Shown in pieces: positions 1 through 5,696 of a stretch of DNA of 5,696 nt; the first letter of the stretch is position 1, and each line of letters begins with the position of its first letter. Source of the DNA: Pseudomonadota bacterium (GTDB lineage Bacteria; Pseudomonadota; Alphaproteobacteria; UBA8366; JADFVY01); NCBI GenBank assembly GCA_015222795.1, contig JADFVY010000381.1, positions 1-5,696 of the forward strand, in the 5' to 3' direction. The notes under the pieces were generated by a model that did not search any database, had not been told where the DNA came from, and was given only the letters and a program-made list of their open reading frames with translations. A program made the translations under genes and the position numbers.

Positions 1-12
1 GCTACGCTCTTC

Positions 13-58
13 GAACCGCTCCTGTCCCCGGACCGAAATCGCCACGTCAGAGCGGTTC
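13..58. repeat. 9-bp perfect inverted repeat, 28-base spacer
   Basis: GAACCGCTC at 13-21 is exactly complementary to GAGCGGTTC at 50-58. The spacer contains a further small self-complementary stretch, GTCC-CC-GGAC (24-33). No T-run follows on either strand, so it does not look like an intrinsic terminator. It could be the end of a structured RNA or an operator belonging to something left of the window, or chance. Confidence 0.45.
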
Positions 59-264
59 CATATGGTCGGAAAGGGCTCTAGCGGCTTTCAGGCCCAGAAT
101 CAGTGAAGACATCTGGATTCATCTCGTGGTTGAAAGTTATTCATCCTAACCGGCAGGCGTAACGATGGCATTAACGCCGATTCGAATTGATGCCCTGTGC
201 ACAGCGGAAATCGCCGTCAGGTCCCTGAATCGGTGGCGTTGTGCCGGAACCGGTCTGGAACAGG

Positions 265-293
265 TTGCCAGCTAACCTTATATGATCAATTAT
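265..293 (+). promoter_or_regulatory. Candidate sigma70-type promoter of the Crp-family gene
   Basis: TTGCCA (265-270, 5 of 6 matches to TTGACA) is followed after exactly 17 bases by AATTAT (288-293, 4 of 6 matches to TATAAT). Transcription would begin near 300, giving a leader of about 30 bases before the ATG at 331. The surrounding sequence is locally AT-rich in an otherwise GC-rich window. The -10 element is imperfect, so this remains a prediction. Confidence 0.45.
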
Positions 294-305
294 CGGGTAA
301 CCGAT
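292..305. promoter_or_regulatory. Small palindrome at the predicted transcription start
   Basis: ATCGG-GTAA-CCGAT forms a 5-bp inverted repeat overlapping the end of the proposed -10 element and the expected start site. A protein bound here would block initiation, so it could be an autoregulatory operator. It does not match the TGTGA-N6-TCACA pattern expected from the recognition helix of the downstream gene product, and a 5-bp repeat is common by chance. Confidence 0.25.
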
Positions 306-330
306 CGAACGGGTTGTGGAAAATTATTGA

Positions 331-1032
331 ATGAAACAGTCGCTGGCGAATATTGAGTTGCTGGAAGGCCTGCCCGCCGACGACCTTGAGGCGCTGGCCA
401 AGCGTTGCCGCTGGCGTTCCTTCGACGAGGACGAACAGGTGTTGGCGCACCTCGATGGTGGTACCGACGTGCTGTTTCTCACCGCCGGCCGCTTGCGGGT
501 ATCGCTTTACTCGTCCTCGGGCAAGGAGGTGTCGTTCGAGGATCTCCACGCCGGTCAGCATTTCGGCGAGATGGCGGCGATCGACCGCAAGGGACGTTCG
601 GCCAGCGTATTTGCGTTGGAGTCGTGCACCGTGGCCTTCCTTTCCAGCCAGAATTTCATGGACCTGATGAGCCGGCATTTCGTTATCGCCCAGCGGGTGA
701 TGACGGCGCTGTGTAGGCTGGTGCGTCGCCTCGACGAGCGCGTATTTGAATTCAGTACCCTGACCGTCAGCAACCGCATTCAGGCGGAACTGCTGCGCCT
801 GGCCGGTGGAACCGTCGAGAATCAGACGGCAACCGTCAAGCCGGCGCCGCGCCATGCCGATATTGCCAGCCGGGTCAGCACCCATCGCGAGGCCGTAACA
901 CGCGAGATGAATATCCTGGCGCGGGCCGGCATTATCCGCCAGGAACGCCATGCGCTATACATCCTGGACCTGCCCCGACTTGGGCAGATGGTGCATGAGG
1001 TCCTGGGGCTCGAGCCCGAGGAATTCGCCTGA
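331..1032 (+). CDS. Crp/Fnr-family transcriptional regulator
   Basis: A 233-residue DNA-binding regulator of ordinary length for the family. The N-terminal cyclic-nucleotide-binding beta-roll covers about residues 8-115 and contains the phosphate-binding cassette FGEMAAIDRKGRSASV (78-93), with G79, E80, R89 and S90 matching the cAMP-contacting G71, E72, R82 and S83 of E. coli CRP. A long dimerisation helix follows (about 116-142). The C-terminal winged helix-turn-helix (about 172-215) has R186, E187 and R191 at the positions of CRP R180, E181 and R185, the residues that read TGTGA half-sites. There is no N-terminal cysteine cluster (only C26, C99 and C128), so it is not an FNR-type iron-sulfur sensor. 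The dimer helix does not align cleanly with CRP T127/S128, so cAMP as ligand is likely but not assured. The ATG at 331 is preceded by GTGGA (316-320), a weak ribosome site. It is transcribed away from no visible partner, and a structured region and terminator follow. Confidence 0.95.
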   Translation: MKQSLANIELLEGLPADDLEALAKRCRWRSFDEDEQVLAHLDGGTDVLFLTAGRLRVSLYSSSGKEVSFEDLHAGQHFGEMAAIDRKGRSASVFALESCTVAFLSSQNFMDLMSRHFVIAQRVMTALCRLVRRLDERVFEFSTLTVSNRIQAELLRLAGGTVENQTATVKPAPRHADIASRVSTHREAVTREMNILARAGIIRQERHALYILDLPRLGQMVHEVLGLEPEEFA

Positions 1033-1108
1033 GTCCGTTTCCGTACAAACAAGAGTTGCATTGGTCTGGCGGTAAATTGTCGCCAAAATAGAATATTTTC
1101 GTAAAAAT

Positions 1109-1124
1109 TGTGAGAAATACCACA
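1109..1124. promoter_or_regulatory. Candidate CRP-type binding site
   Basis: TGTGAgaaataCCACA matches the CRP core consensus TGTGA-N6-TCACA at 9 of 10 fixed positions. It lies in an AT-rich island (about 1073-1119) between the regulator gene and the structured RNA region, starting 77 bases after the regulator's stop codon. The regulator itself carries the RExxxR residues that recognise TGTGA. No convincing promoter could be fixed nearby: TTGTCG (1077-1082) with TAAAAA (1102-1107) is a weak pair with a 19-base spacer. With a start near 1114-1129 the site would overlap the start and fit repression better than activation. Confidence 0.45.
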
Positions 1125-1128
1125 GCAT

Positions 1129-1442
1129 GTGTCCCTGAATCAGGCCATCATCCGTTTCAACGAATGCAATGGAACGGATGGGCGAGGACACGATCAGGGT
1201 CGTAATCGCCCCGCTGCCAGGAAGCCGCAGGGATTTCGCCCCATCCATCCGCACAGGGTCGTCGGTGGTCGGCTGAGAGGGGATATCAGCTTCTAGTCGA
1301 CAACCAACGACCGGCAGGGTTAAAGGCCGTCTCAAGGATCGCAGCCGCGCAAGCGGATCCGATCCTCCCAGCCCCCGGCTGAGGCCCTGCCGGATATCGT
1401 TATCCAGCCCGGGCAGAGGTGGGTCTGCCCGGGCATTTTTTT
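1129..1442 (+). ncRNA. Candidate structured RNA (or long structured 3' UTR), unknown family
   Basis: This gene-free stretch ends in a strong + strand terminator and contains many complementary arms. A 10-bp hairpin pairs 1149-1158 with 1171-1180 (one G-U) and is enclosed by GTGTCC/GGACAC (1129-1134 with 1186-1191). A long hairpin pairs 1257-1274 with 1295-1312 (15 Watson-Crick pairs, one wobble, two mismatches). A long-range helix pairs 1306-1319 with 1385-1401 (14 bp with a 3-base bulge). It encloses a stem-loop, GGATCG/CGATCC (1336-1341, 1360-1365), topped by CCGC-GCAA-GCGG, a GNRA tetraloop (1345-1356). The last two large helices share 1306-1312, so they compete or shift. The conserved cores of RNase P RNA, tmRNA and SRP RNA were not found, and 6S RNA is not evident. 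The 5' end is uncertain. It could equally be the 3' UTR of the regulator mRNA. No protein product is convincing. Confidence 0.55.
1407..1442 (+). terminator. Intrinsic terminator, + strand
   Basis: A perfect 11-bp GC-rich stem (1407-1417 with 1424-1434) with a 6-base loop (1418-1423) is followed by A and seven consecutive T (1436-1442). On the opposite strand no T-run follows the hairpin, so it terminates rightward transcription, that of the regulator and/or the structured RNA. It lies 33 bases from the stop codon of the converging antiporter gene and also protects that gene from antisense read-through. Confidence 0.93.
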
Positions 1443-1474
1443 AATTTCCCGGCTTGCGTCAGACCTTCGTGCCG

Positions 1475-3343
1475 CTATCTGAACACTTCGTCGCGCAGGT
1501 GGGGCGGGAAGATTTTGGCTTCCTCATCCTCGCGGTAATGCCGGATCTGGCCGTTGAGCGCAAAACCGATCGCTGTCGACAAGGATTTCGACGCCTCCAG
1601 CCGCGGGACGTAAACATAATCGGCGCCGGCCTCGTAAAGCGTCTCGATCTCGTCCAGCCGTGTTGCGCAGGCAATTATCGCTGCGTCGGGGCTGAGTTCG
1701 CGCACTGCATGAACCAATTTCTGGTTGTTTGTCCCCACCAGCATCTCGTCGGGAATTGTCAGGACGATCACCTTGGCCCGGTCCAGCGCCGCGTGATGCA
1801 GGGTCTCGGTATTGGCGAGATTGCCGTACAGCACGCGGGCGCCCTCGTTGCGGATGGCGTCATGCAGGGACACGTTGAAATCGACGACCAGCGTTTTGCC
1901 CGCGAGCCTTGGGTGCATCAGCGACAGATCGTGCAGCAGCGACGAGGAGAATCGGTGAAAGCCGAGCAACACGAGGCTGGCGCCATCCTCGAACTGATCG
2001 TCGCCGCTGGCCGGCGCGCGGAACCCGCAGCGGTCGAGTATATTCGCCAGGCCTTCGTGAATTGCGTGGGCTTTCTTGAACAGGAATGGGGTTGCCAGGG
2101 CAGTCATGATGAAAGCCAGAATTACGGCGCTGCTAAGGTCATTGCCGAAATGTCCCTCCTGAACACCCAGGAAGGCAACGATGAGGGCGAACTCGGATAT
2201 CTGCGCCAGCCTGACCGACGAGACCATGGCGTTGCGCCGATCCAGTCCCGAAAAATGGAGCAACGGGAAAACGATAAGGAACCGGGCGGCCAGCGCCGCC
2301 ACTGCCAGCACGACGGCGATCACCAGGATATCCGGCGACTCCACCGACGGGATGGTCATGCCGAGCCCGACGAAAAACAGTACGATGAAGAAGTCGCGCA
2401 CAACGCCGACCTTCGACACCATCTCGGTGCTGAAGGGCGAGCTCGCCAGACTGGCCCCGGCGATCAGGGCGCCCATGCCCGCACCGACCGAGATATGCGG
2501 ATTAACCCCGGCGATCAGCTGGAACGGCAGGTCCAGGTTCATACCCACCATCAGCACGATAAAACACCAGGCCAGCGCGGCAACCAGGATCAGCTCCGGC
2601 GCCTTGGCGATCCAGCCAAAGGCCGGGCGGGTAACGAAACGCGCGGTGAAGGCGGCGATGGCCGCCAGCAGAGCGATCCCGCCCAGCGACGCCACGACGG
2701 GGCCGACCGCCGGGTCGGCGAAACTCGGCTGCAGCGCGATAATGATTATCGCCCATATATCCTGGAAAATAAGCAGGCTGACGCAGGTCCGCCCGGCAAC
2801 GGTATCCAGGCTGAAGCTCACCGCGAAAAGTTGCACCACCAGCAGAGTGGATGAGCCAGCGATCAGGATGCCGATATAAAGCGGTACGAAGGGTGTTTCG
2901 CCCAGCAATCCCGCGCCGATTCCCAGCCATAGCAGAAGATAGGCGACGCCCATGCCGAACAGTATCGTCAGTGGATATTGCAGCAGCCCGCTGGCAAGTA
3001 CCGTCCGCCCGCTGCCCAGTATATGGCGCAGATCGATCTCCAGGCCAATCACGAACAACAGCAGCACGAAACCCAGCTGCGAGATGGTGTCGATATTGGC
3101 CGGATCGGTGACCAGGCCCATGCCCAGCGGGCCGGCCAGAAGGCCGGCTGCCAGGAAGGCGGCGATGCTGGGAATGCGGAAACGCGTAAACAGAACCGCC
3201 AGCACGCCGGCCATCAGCAGGCTGTAACCGATATCGCGCACAAGCGGCGGCAAATCGCCCCCAGACGCGAATGCCGGCAGGGGCGACAGGGTCAACAATA
3301 AAGCCAGCGCCACCAGGCGCGTGATGCCAAAACTGGATTTCAA
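1475..3343 (-). CDS. CPA2-family cation:proton antiporter with RCK-like domain
   Basis: An inner-membrane exchanger of the KefB/KefC/YbaL type (monovalent cation, K+ or Na+, against H+), 622 residues from the TTG at 3343. Residues 10-27 resemble a signal peptide or first helix ending in AFA. About twelve to thirteen membrane segments follow (38-423). Family motifs include AAGLLAGP (65-72), FVIGLEID (97-104), GSSTLLVVQL (163-172), FQDI (193-196, with the conserved Gln-Asp), FFVGLGM (323-329) and QISEF (381-385). The cytosolic domain (about 455-590) is a TrkA-N/RCK-like Rossmann fold, but its nucleotide loop reads GFHRFS (461-466), keeping only the first glycine of GxGxxG; D488 at the end of strand 2 is present. 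The frame extends to a TTG at 3418, but that start lacks a ribosome site and would add an unlikely leader before the signal-like segment. A GTG at 3241 is another possibility. The ribosome site at 3343 is weak. The SulP gene lies upstream in the same direction. The transported ion cannot be read from the sequence. Confidence 0.93.
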   Translation of the reverse strand: MKSSFGITRLVALALLLTLSPLPAFASGGDLPPLVRDIGYSLLMAGVLAVLFTRFRIPSIAAFLAAGLLAGPLGMGLVTDPANIDTISQLGFVLLLFVIGLEIDLRHILGSGRTVLASGLLQYPLTILFGMGVAYLLLWLGIGAGLLGETPFVPLYIGILIAGSSTLLVVQLFAVSFSLDTVAGRTCVSLLIFQDIWAIIIIALQPSFADPAVGPVVASLGGIALLAAIAAFTARFVTRPAFGWIAKAPELILVAALAWCFIVLMVGMNLDLPFQLIAGVNPHISVGAGMGALIAGASLASSPFSTEMVSKVGVVRDFFIVLFFVGLGMTIPSVESPDILVIAVVLAVAALAARFLIVFPLLHFSGLDRRNAMVSSVRLAQISEFALIVAFLGVQEGHFGNDLSSAVILAFIMTALATPFLFKKAHAIHEGLANILDRCGFRAPASGDDQFEDGASLVLLGFHRFSSSLLHDLSLMHPRLAGKTLVVDFNVSLHDAIRNEGARVLYGNLANTETLHHAALDRAKVIVLTIPDEMLVGTNNQKLVHAVRELSPDAAIIACATRLDEIETLYEAGADYVYVPRLEASKSLSTAIGFALNGQIRHYREDEEAKIFPPHLRDEVFR

Positions 3344-3491
3344 ATCATACCGAACCGCCCAACATACCCTTGGAGTAGCCAGACGATCCCCTCTCCCTGT
3401 CAGTAACGTTGGAACCAAGCTACGACAACCGGGGCGACGGGATCAAGCTGCGCCGTCATCGATATTGGGCTACGCCGCCTCCGCCAGCACC

Positions 3492-3506
3492 GATCGCGCC
3501 GCGATC
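3492..3506. other. 15-base palindrome between the two transporter genes
   Basis: GATCGCG-C-CGCGATC lies in the gap between the two leftward genes, just past the stop codon of the SulP gene (3521-3523). No T-run follows it on the - strand, so it is not a standard terminator. It might partly attenuate transcription between the two genes, mark an RNA processing point or be an operator. The rest of the gap (3344-3520) shows no convincing promoter; a TATGAT at 3345-3350 is not accompanied by a good -35 element. Confidence 0.4.
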
Positions 3507-3520
3507 AATCCTGGAATACT

Positions 3521-5696
3521 CTATTTTTCCAGTTCGCCGATGATGGTGTTGGCCGACCGCATGCGCTCGGAGAACATCTTGCAGAAATTGTTCAGCAGCT
3601 TCATACCGGCTTCCGGATAGTCGCTCTTAATCTTTTCGAATTCTTCCACGCCCAGCCGGTAGCAGACGGTGTCGGTTGCCGCGGTAACGCTGGCGGCCCT
3701 GGGCTTGCTGTCCAGTATCGCCATTTCGCCGAAGATGTTGCCCTCGGTCAGCGATTGCAGGCGCTTGTCCAGCCCCGTGGCCTCGATATGGATGGATATG
3801 TCCACGCTGCCTCGGGAAATGTAATAGAGCGCATCGCCCTCGTCGCCCTGCGCGAAGATTACCTCTCCCGCGCGGTAAAACTGGCGCATCGCCAGGCGGC
3901 GGAAAGCGGCGACTTCCTCGCGGTTCAGCTCGCGCAGGATCGGCGGCACGCGCAGATGCCGCATGGTGGCCGACAGGTCCTCGCTGGTGAAATCGGAAAT
4001 CACCCGGTCCTCCAACGCGGCGAGTGCGCTGTCCGTATCCGGATGGAACTGGTCTTCGCGAAGGGATTGCAGCGCCCCCGACTGCTCGATGGCGGCCCAC
4101 AATTGCCGCGGCGCACGTTTTTTCCGGCGATCGACTTCAACCGGACTGTCCGCCTTGCGCCGTTCGACCGGTACATAGCTGATCGCCAGGTCGCCACCGG
4201 CCTTGCGCAGCCGCTGGCAGATTCTCGCCAGCGCCAGGCCGCCCGTGCTGTCGATGTCGGTAATCCGCTTCAGGTCCAACAGGATATGGGTGACGCCGCC
4301 GCGTATCAGTTCGCGAACGCGGCCTTCCAGAACGTCCGCCGAGCCGAAGAATATAGCGCCTTCCAGTTCCAGGGCCGCAATGTGGTGGCCGCATTGCCGC
4401 AGCACCGCCTGTCGCCGCTCGGTCCAGACGCTGCGGGCATGAAGGGCCGGTCCCCGGTTTTCTCGCCGGATCAGCGAACGCTGCATATGAAGGACGAAGA
4501 TGATAAGCGCGACGGCGACGCCGACTCCCACCGCCACGATCAGGTCGAATACCAGGGCCGTGCTAATAACCAGCAGGATGATGACGGCGTCGTCCAGCGA
4601 GGCCATGCGGCGGGCGCCCTGGCGTGAGAAAAACTGCCTGACCAGCGTAAAGGACCAGCGGTCGAAGATCTGGAAACCCAGGACAAGCACCATGCCGGAA
4701 ATCACCGCGCGCGGGATATATTCGATCATCTGGGCCAGTAGCAATACCGTCGCCAGCATCAGGCCGCTGACGATATAGACCATAGTCTTGGTGCGGCCGC
4801 CCGAGTCATAGCCGGGTTTGGTGCGGATCATGCCGCCGGCGCCGATCATGCCCCCCATCAGCGAAGCCACCATGTTGCCGATGCCGTGCGCGACCAGCTT
4901 GCGGTTGGAGTCGGTGCGGTTCTCGGTCAGATCGTCCAGAACCGAGACCGACAGCAGGGTGTCGAGCGAGGCCAGCGCCGCCATCGAGATCGCCGCCGGT
5001 ATGACCATCGCCATGACCAGCATGAACTCTCCGCCGGCGCCCAGGCTGGTGAACATGTCCGCGAACTGCGGCGTGGGCAGTCGGCTGGTTACCTCGCCCA
5101 GCGTGCCGCCCACGTCGGCGCCCTTCATAACATAACGCATCAGATAGAAGACCGCCGTGCCGGCCGCCAGCCCGGCCAGCGGAGCCGGGACCATGGGAAT
5201 ACGGAACCGCCTGGCCGTCAGCAGCATCGTCGCAATGGTTACGATCGCCGGGATCAGAACGATGGGGCGGGCCTCGTCCAGATGCTCGAAGATTTCCAGT
5301 AGCGAATCCTGGCGGCGGATATCCAGCAGGGTCCAGCTCTGGCCCAGGATGATAAGCAGGGCCGAACTGTTGATGAACCCGGCGATGACGGGGTAGGGGA
5401 TATTCTTGACGATATTGGCCATGCGGGTGGCGCCGCAGACCATCTGGATGGCGCCGGCCAGCAGGATCGCGAAAAAGGCGATCGATATGACGTTCGGGAT
5501 GGTTTCGCCCGACGGAAACATCAGGTCCTCGGACAGCAGAAGCTGGCTGATCAGCGAAGCCAGGATCAGGGCCGAGGCGGCGCGCGGGCCGGAAACCAGA
5601 ATCGACCGCCCGCCGAAAATGGCCGCCACGAACCCCAGAATGACTGCGCCGTAAACACCGGTCAGCACACCCTGGACCGCATATTCGGCGCCCAGA
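3521..5696 (-). CDS. SulP-family anion transporter with STAS and cyclic-nucleotide-binding domains (5' partial)
   Basis: A SulP/SLC26-type anion transporter (substrates in the family include sulfate, bicarbonate and dicarboxylates), cut by the right edge. The frame is still open at the last base, and the codons before the GTG at 5668 encode LGAEYAVQG, in keeping with the usual second-helix region. The true start is therefore outside and roughly the first helix is missing. Counting from that GTG, the membrane part spans about 1-395, with SGPRAASA (26-33) and the typical SGGRTK segment (289-294). The STAS domain is at about 418-560, with DIDSTGG at 471-477 and an extra basic stretch at 503-522. 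A cyclic-nucleotide-binding domain is at about 575-700, with an almost ideal phosphate-binding cassette FGEMAILDSKPRAASV (646-661; E648, R657). The protein ends at residue 715. Most SulP proteins end after STAS, so the third domain suggests direct control by a cyclic nucleotide. The substrate is not deducible. The antiporter gene follows about 180 bases downstream. Confidence 0.94.
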   Translation of the reverse strand, partial: LGAEYAVQGVLTGVYGAVILGFVAAIFGGRSILVSGPRAASALILASLISQLLLSEDLMFPSGETIPNVISIAFFAILLAGAIQMVCGATRMANIVKNIPYPVIAGFINSSALLIILGQSWTLLDIRRQDSLLEIFEHLDEARPIVLIPAIVTIATMLLTARRFRIPMVPAPLAGLAAGTAVFYLMRYVMKGADVGGTLGEVTSRLPTPQFADMFTSLGAGGEFMLVMAMVIPAAISMAALASLDTLLSVSVLDDLTENRTDSNRKLVAHGIGNMVASLMGGMIGAGGMIRTKPGYDSGGRTKTMVYIVSGLMLATVLLLAQMIEYIPRAVISGMVLVLGFQIFDRWSFTLVRQFFSRQGARRMASLDDAVIILLVISTALVFDLIVAVGVGVAVALIIFVLHMQRSLIRRENRGPALHARSVWTERRQAVLRQCGHHIAALELEGAIFFGSADVLEGRVRELIRGGVTHILLDLKRITDIDSTGGLALARICQRLRKAGGDLAISYVPVERRKADSPVEVDRRKKRAPRQLWAAIEQSGALQSLREDQFHPDTDSALAALEDRVISDFTSEDLSATMRHLRVPPILRELNREEVAAFRRLAMRQFYRAGEVIFAQGDEGDALYYISRGSVDISIHIEATGLDKRLQSLTEGNIFGEMAILDSKPRAASVTAATDTVCYRLGVEEFEKIKSDYPEAGMKLLNNFCKMFSERMRSANTIIGELEK

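Larger units (their letters stand above)
1..330. other. Intergenic region upstream of the Crp-family gene
   Basis: No recognisable gene was found in either strand. The open frames at the left edge are short (stops at 79-81 and within the next 70 bases) and resemble no family known to me. A 36-codon frame on the + strand (ATG at 165, stop at 273-275) has a weak AGGCG upstream, but its third-codon positions are much less GC-rich than those of the three real genes, so it is not called. The region does hold a 9-bp inverted repeat near the left edge and, at its right end, a likely promoter and a small palindrome for the gene at 331. Whatever lies left of position 1 cannot be seen. Confidence 0.6.

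Noticed and set aside
195..204. CTGTGCACAG, a perfect 10-base palindrome
   Set aside because: Several palindromes of this length are expected by chance in a window this long, and it lacks the N6 spacer of a CRP site.
165..275. Small + strand frame of 36 codons before the regulator
   Set aside because: Only a weak AGGCG upstream, third positions much less GC-rich than in the real genes, and no recognisable similarity.
221..1141. Direct repeat GTCCCTGAATC at 221-231 and 1131-1141
   Set aside because: An 11-base repeat is expected by chance a few times in a sequence of this length; no further similarity extends around the copies.
1169..1276. Small + strand frame of 35 codons inside the structured RNA region (second ATG at 1178)
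   Set aside because: No proper ribosome site, the start lies within a predicted hairpin, and the encoded peptide is not recognisable. It could be reconsidered if ribosome profiling shows a signal.
1270..1290. CTGAGA motif resembling part of a TPP riboswitch
   Set aside because: The other conserved TPP elements are missing and no thiamine gene follows; the region precedes a terminator and a converging gene.
955..1335. Minus-strand open frame of 126 codons spanning the RNA region and the end of the regulator gene
   Set aside because: It runs into the 3' end of a real gene on the other strand and resembles no known protein; the strong terminator in the region points to rightward transcription.
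1454..2854. Long + strand open frame of 466 codons opposite the antiporter gene
   Set aside because: It is antisense to a clearly recognisable antiporter, is rich in Gln, His, Arg and Asp as expected from a shadow frame in GC-rich DNA, and resembles no family.
3755..4627. Plus-strand open frame of 290 codons opposite the SulP gene
   Set aside because: Antisense shadow of the STAS and nucleotide-binding domains; no family resemblance.

Overview
The window reads as a piece of a GC-rich proteobacterial chromosome. The style of the proteins suggests an alphaproteobacterium, possibly Rhodospirillales-like, but that placement is a judgement from composition and family resemblance, not from a marker gene. 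Three protein genes account for most of it: a Crp/Fnr-family transcription regulator on the + strand (331-1032), and on the - strand a CPA2-type cation:proton antiporter (about 1475-3343) and a SulP-type anion transporter carrying STAS and cyclic-nucleotide-binding domains (3521 to beyond the right edge, so its N-terminus is missing). No rRNA, tRNA, CRISPR array, insertion sequence or integration signature was seen.

Layout. Positions 1-330 hold no recognisable gene, only a 9-bp inverted repeat near the left edge and a plausible sigma70-type promoter with a small palindrome in front of the regulator. The regulator ends at 1032. The next 374 bases, up to a textbook intrinsic terminator on the + strand (1407-1442), contain no convincing protein gene but are full of long complementary arms, including an 18-position hairpin, a 14-bp long-range helix and a GNRA-capped stem-loop. 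This is the most interesting part of the window: it looks like an independent structured RNA, or a very long structured 3' UTR of the regulator gene. A near-consensus CRP-type site (TGTGA-N6-CCACA) lies just before it, and the neighbouring regulator carries the RExxxR recognition-helix residues that read TGTGA.

The two transporter genes run leftwards, converging on the regulator/RNA unit. The transporter with the nucleotide-binding domain is upstream, followed after about 180 bases (measured to the preferred antiporter start) by the antiporter. Together they could couple anion uptake (sulfate, bicarbonate or a dicarboxylate) to monovalent cation and proton balance.

A common theme is cyclic-nucleotide sensing. 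Both the regulator and the SulP protein have a phosphate-binding-cassette motif with the Gly-Glu and Arg residues needed to hold a cyclic nucleotide. A testable reading is that one second messenger acts on transcription (regulator, and perhaps the RNA) and directly on an anion transporter. This is inference from motifs and adjacency.
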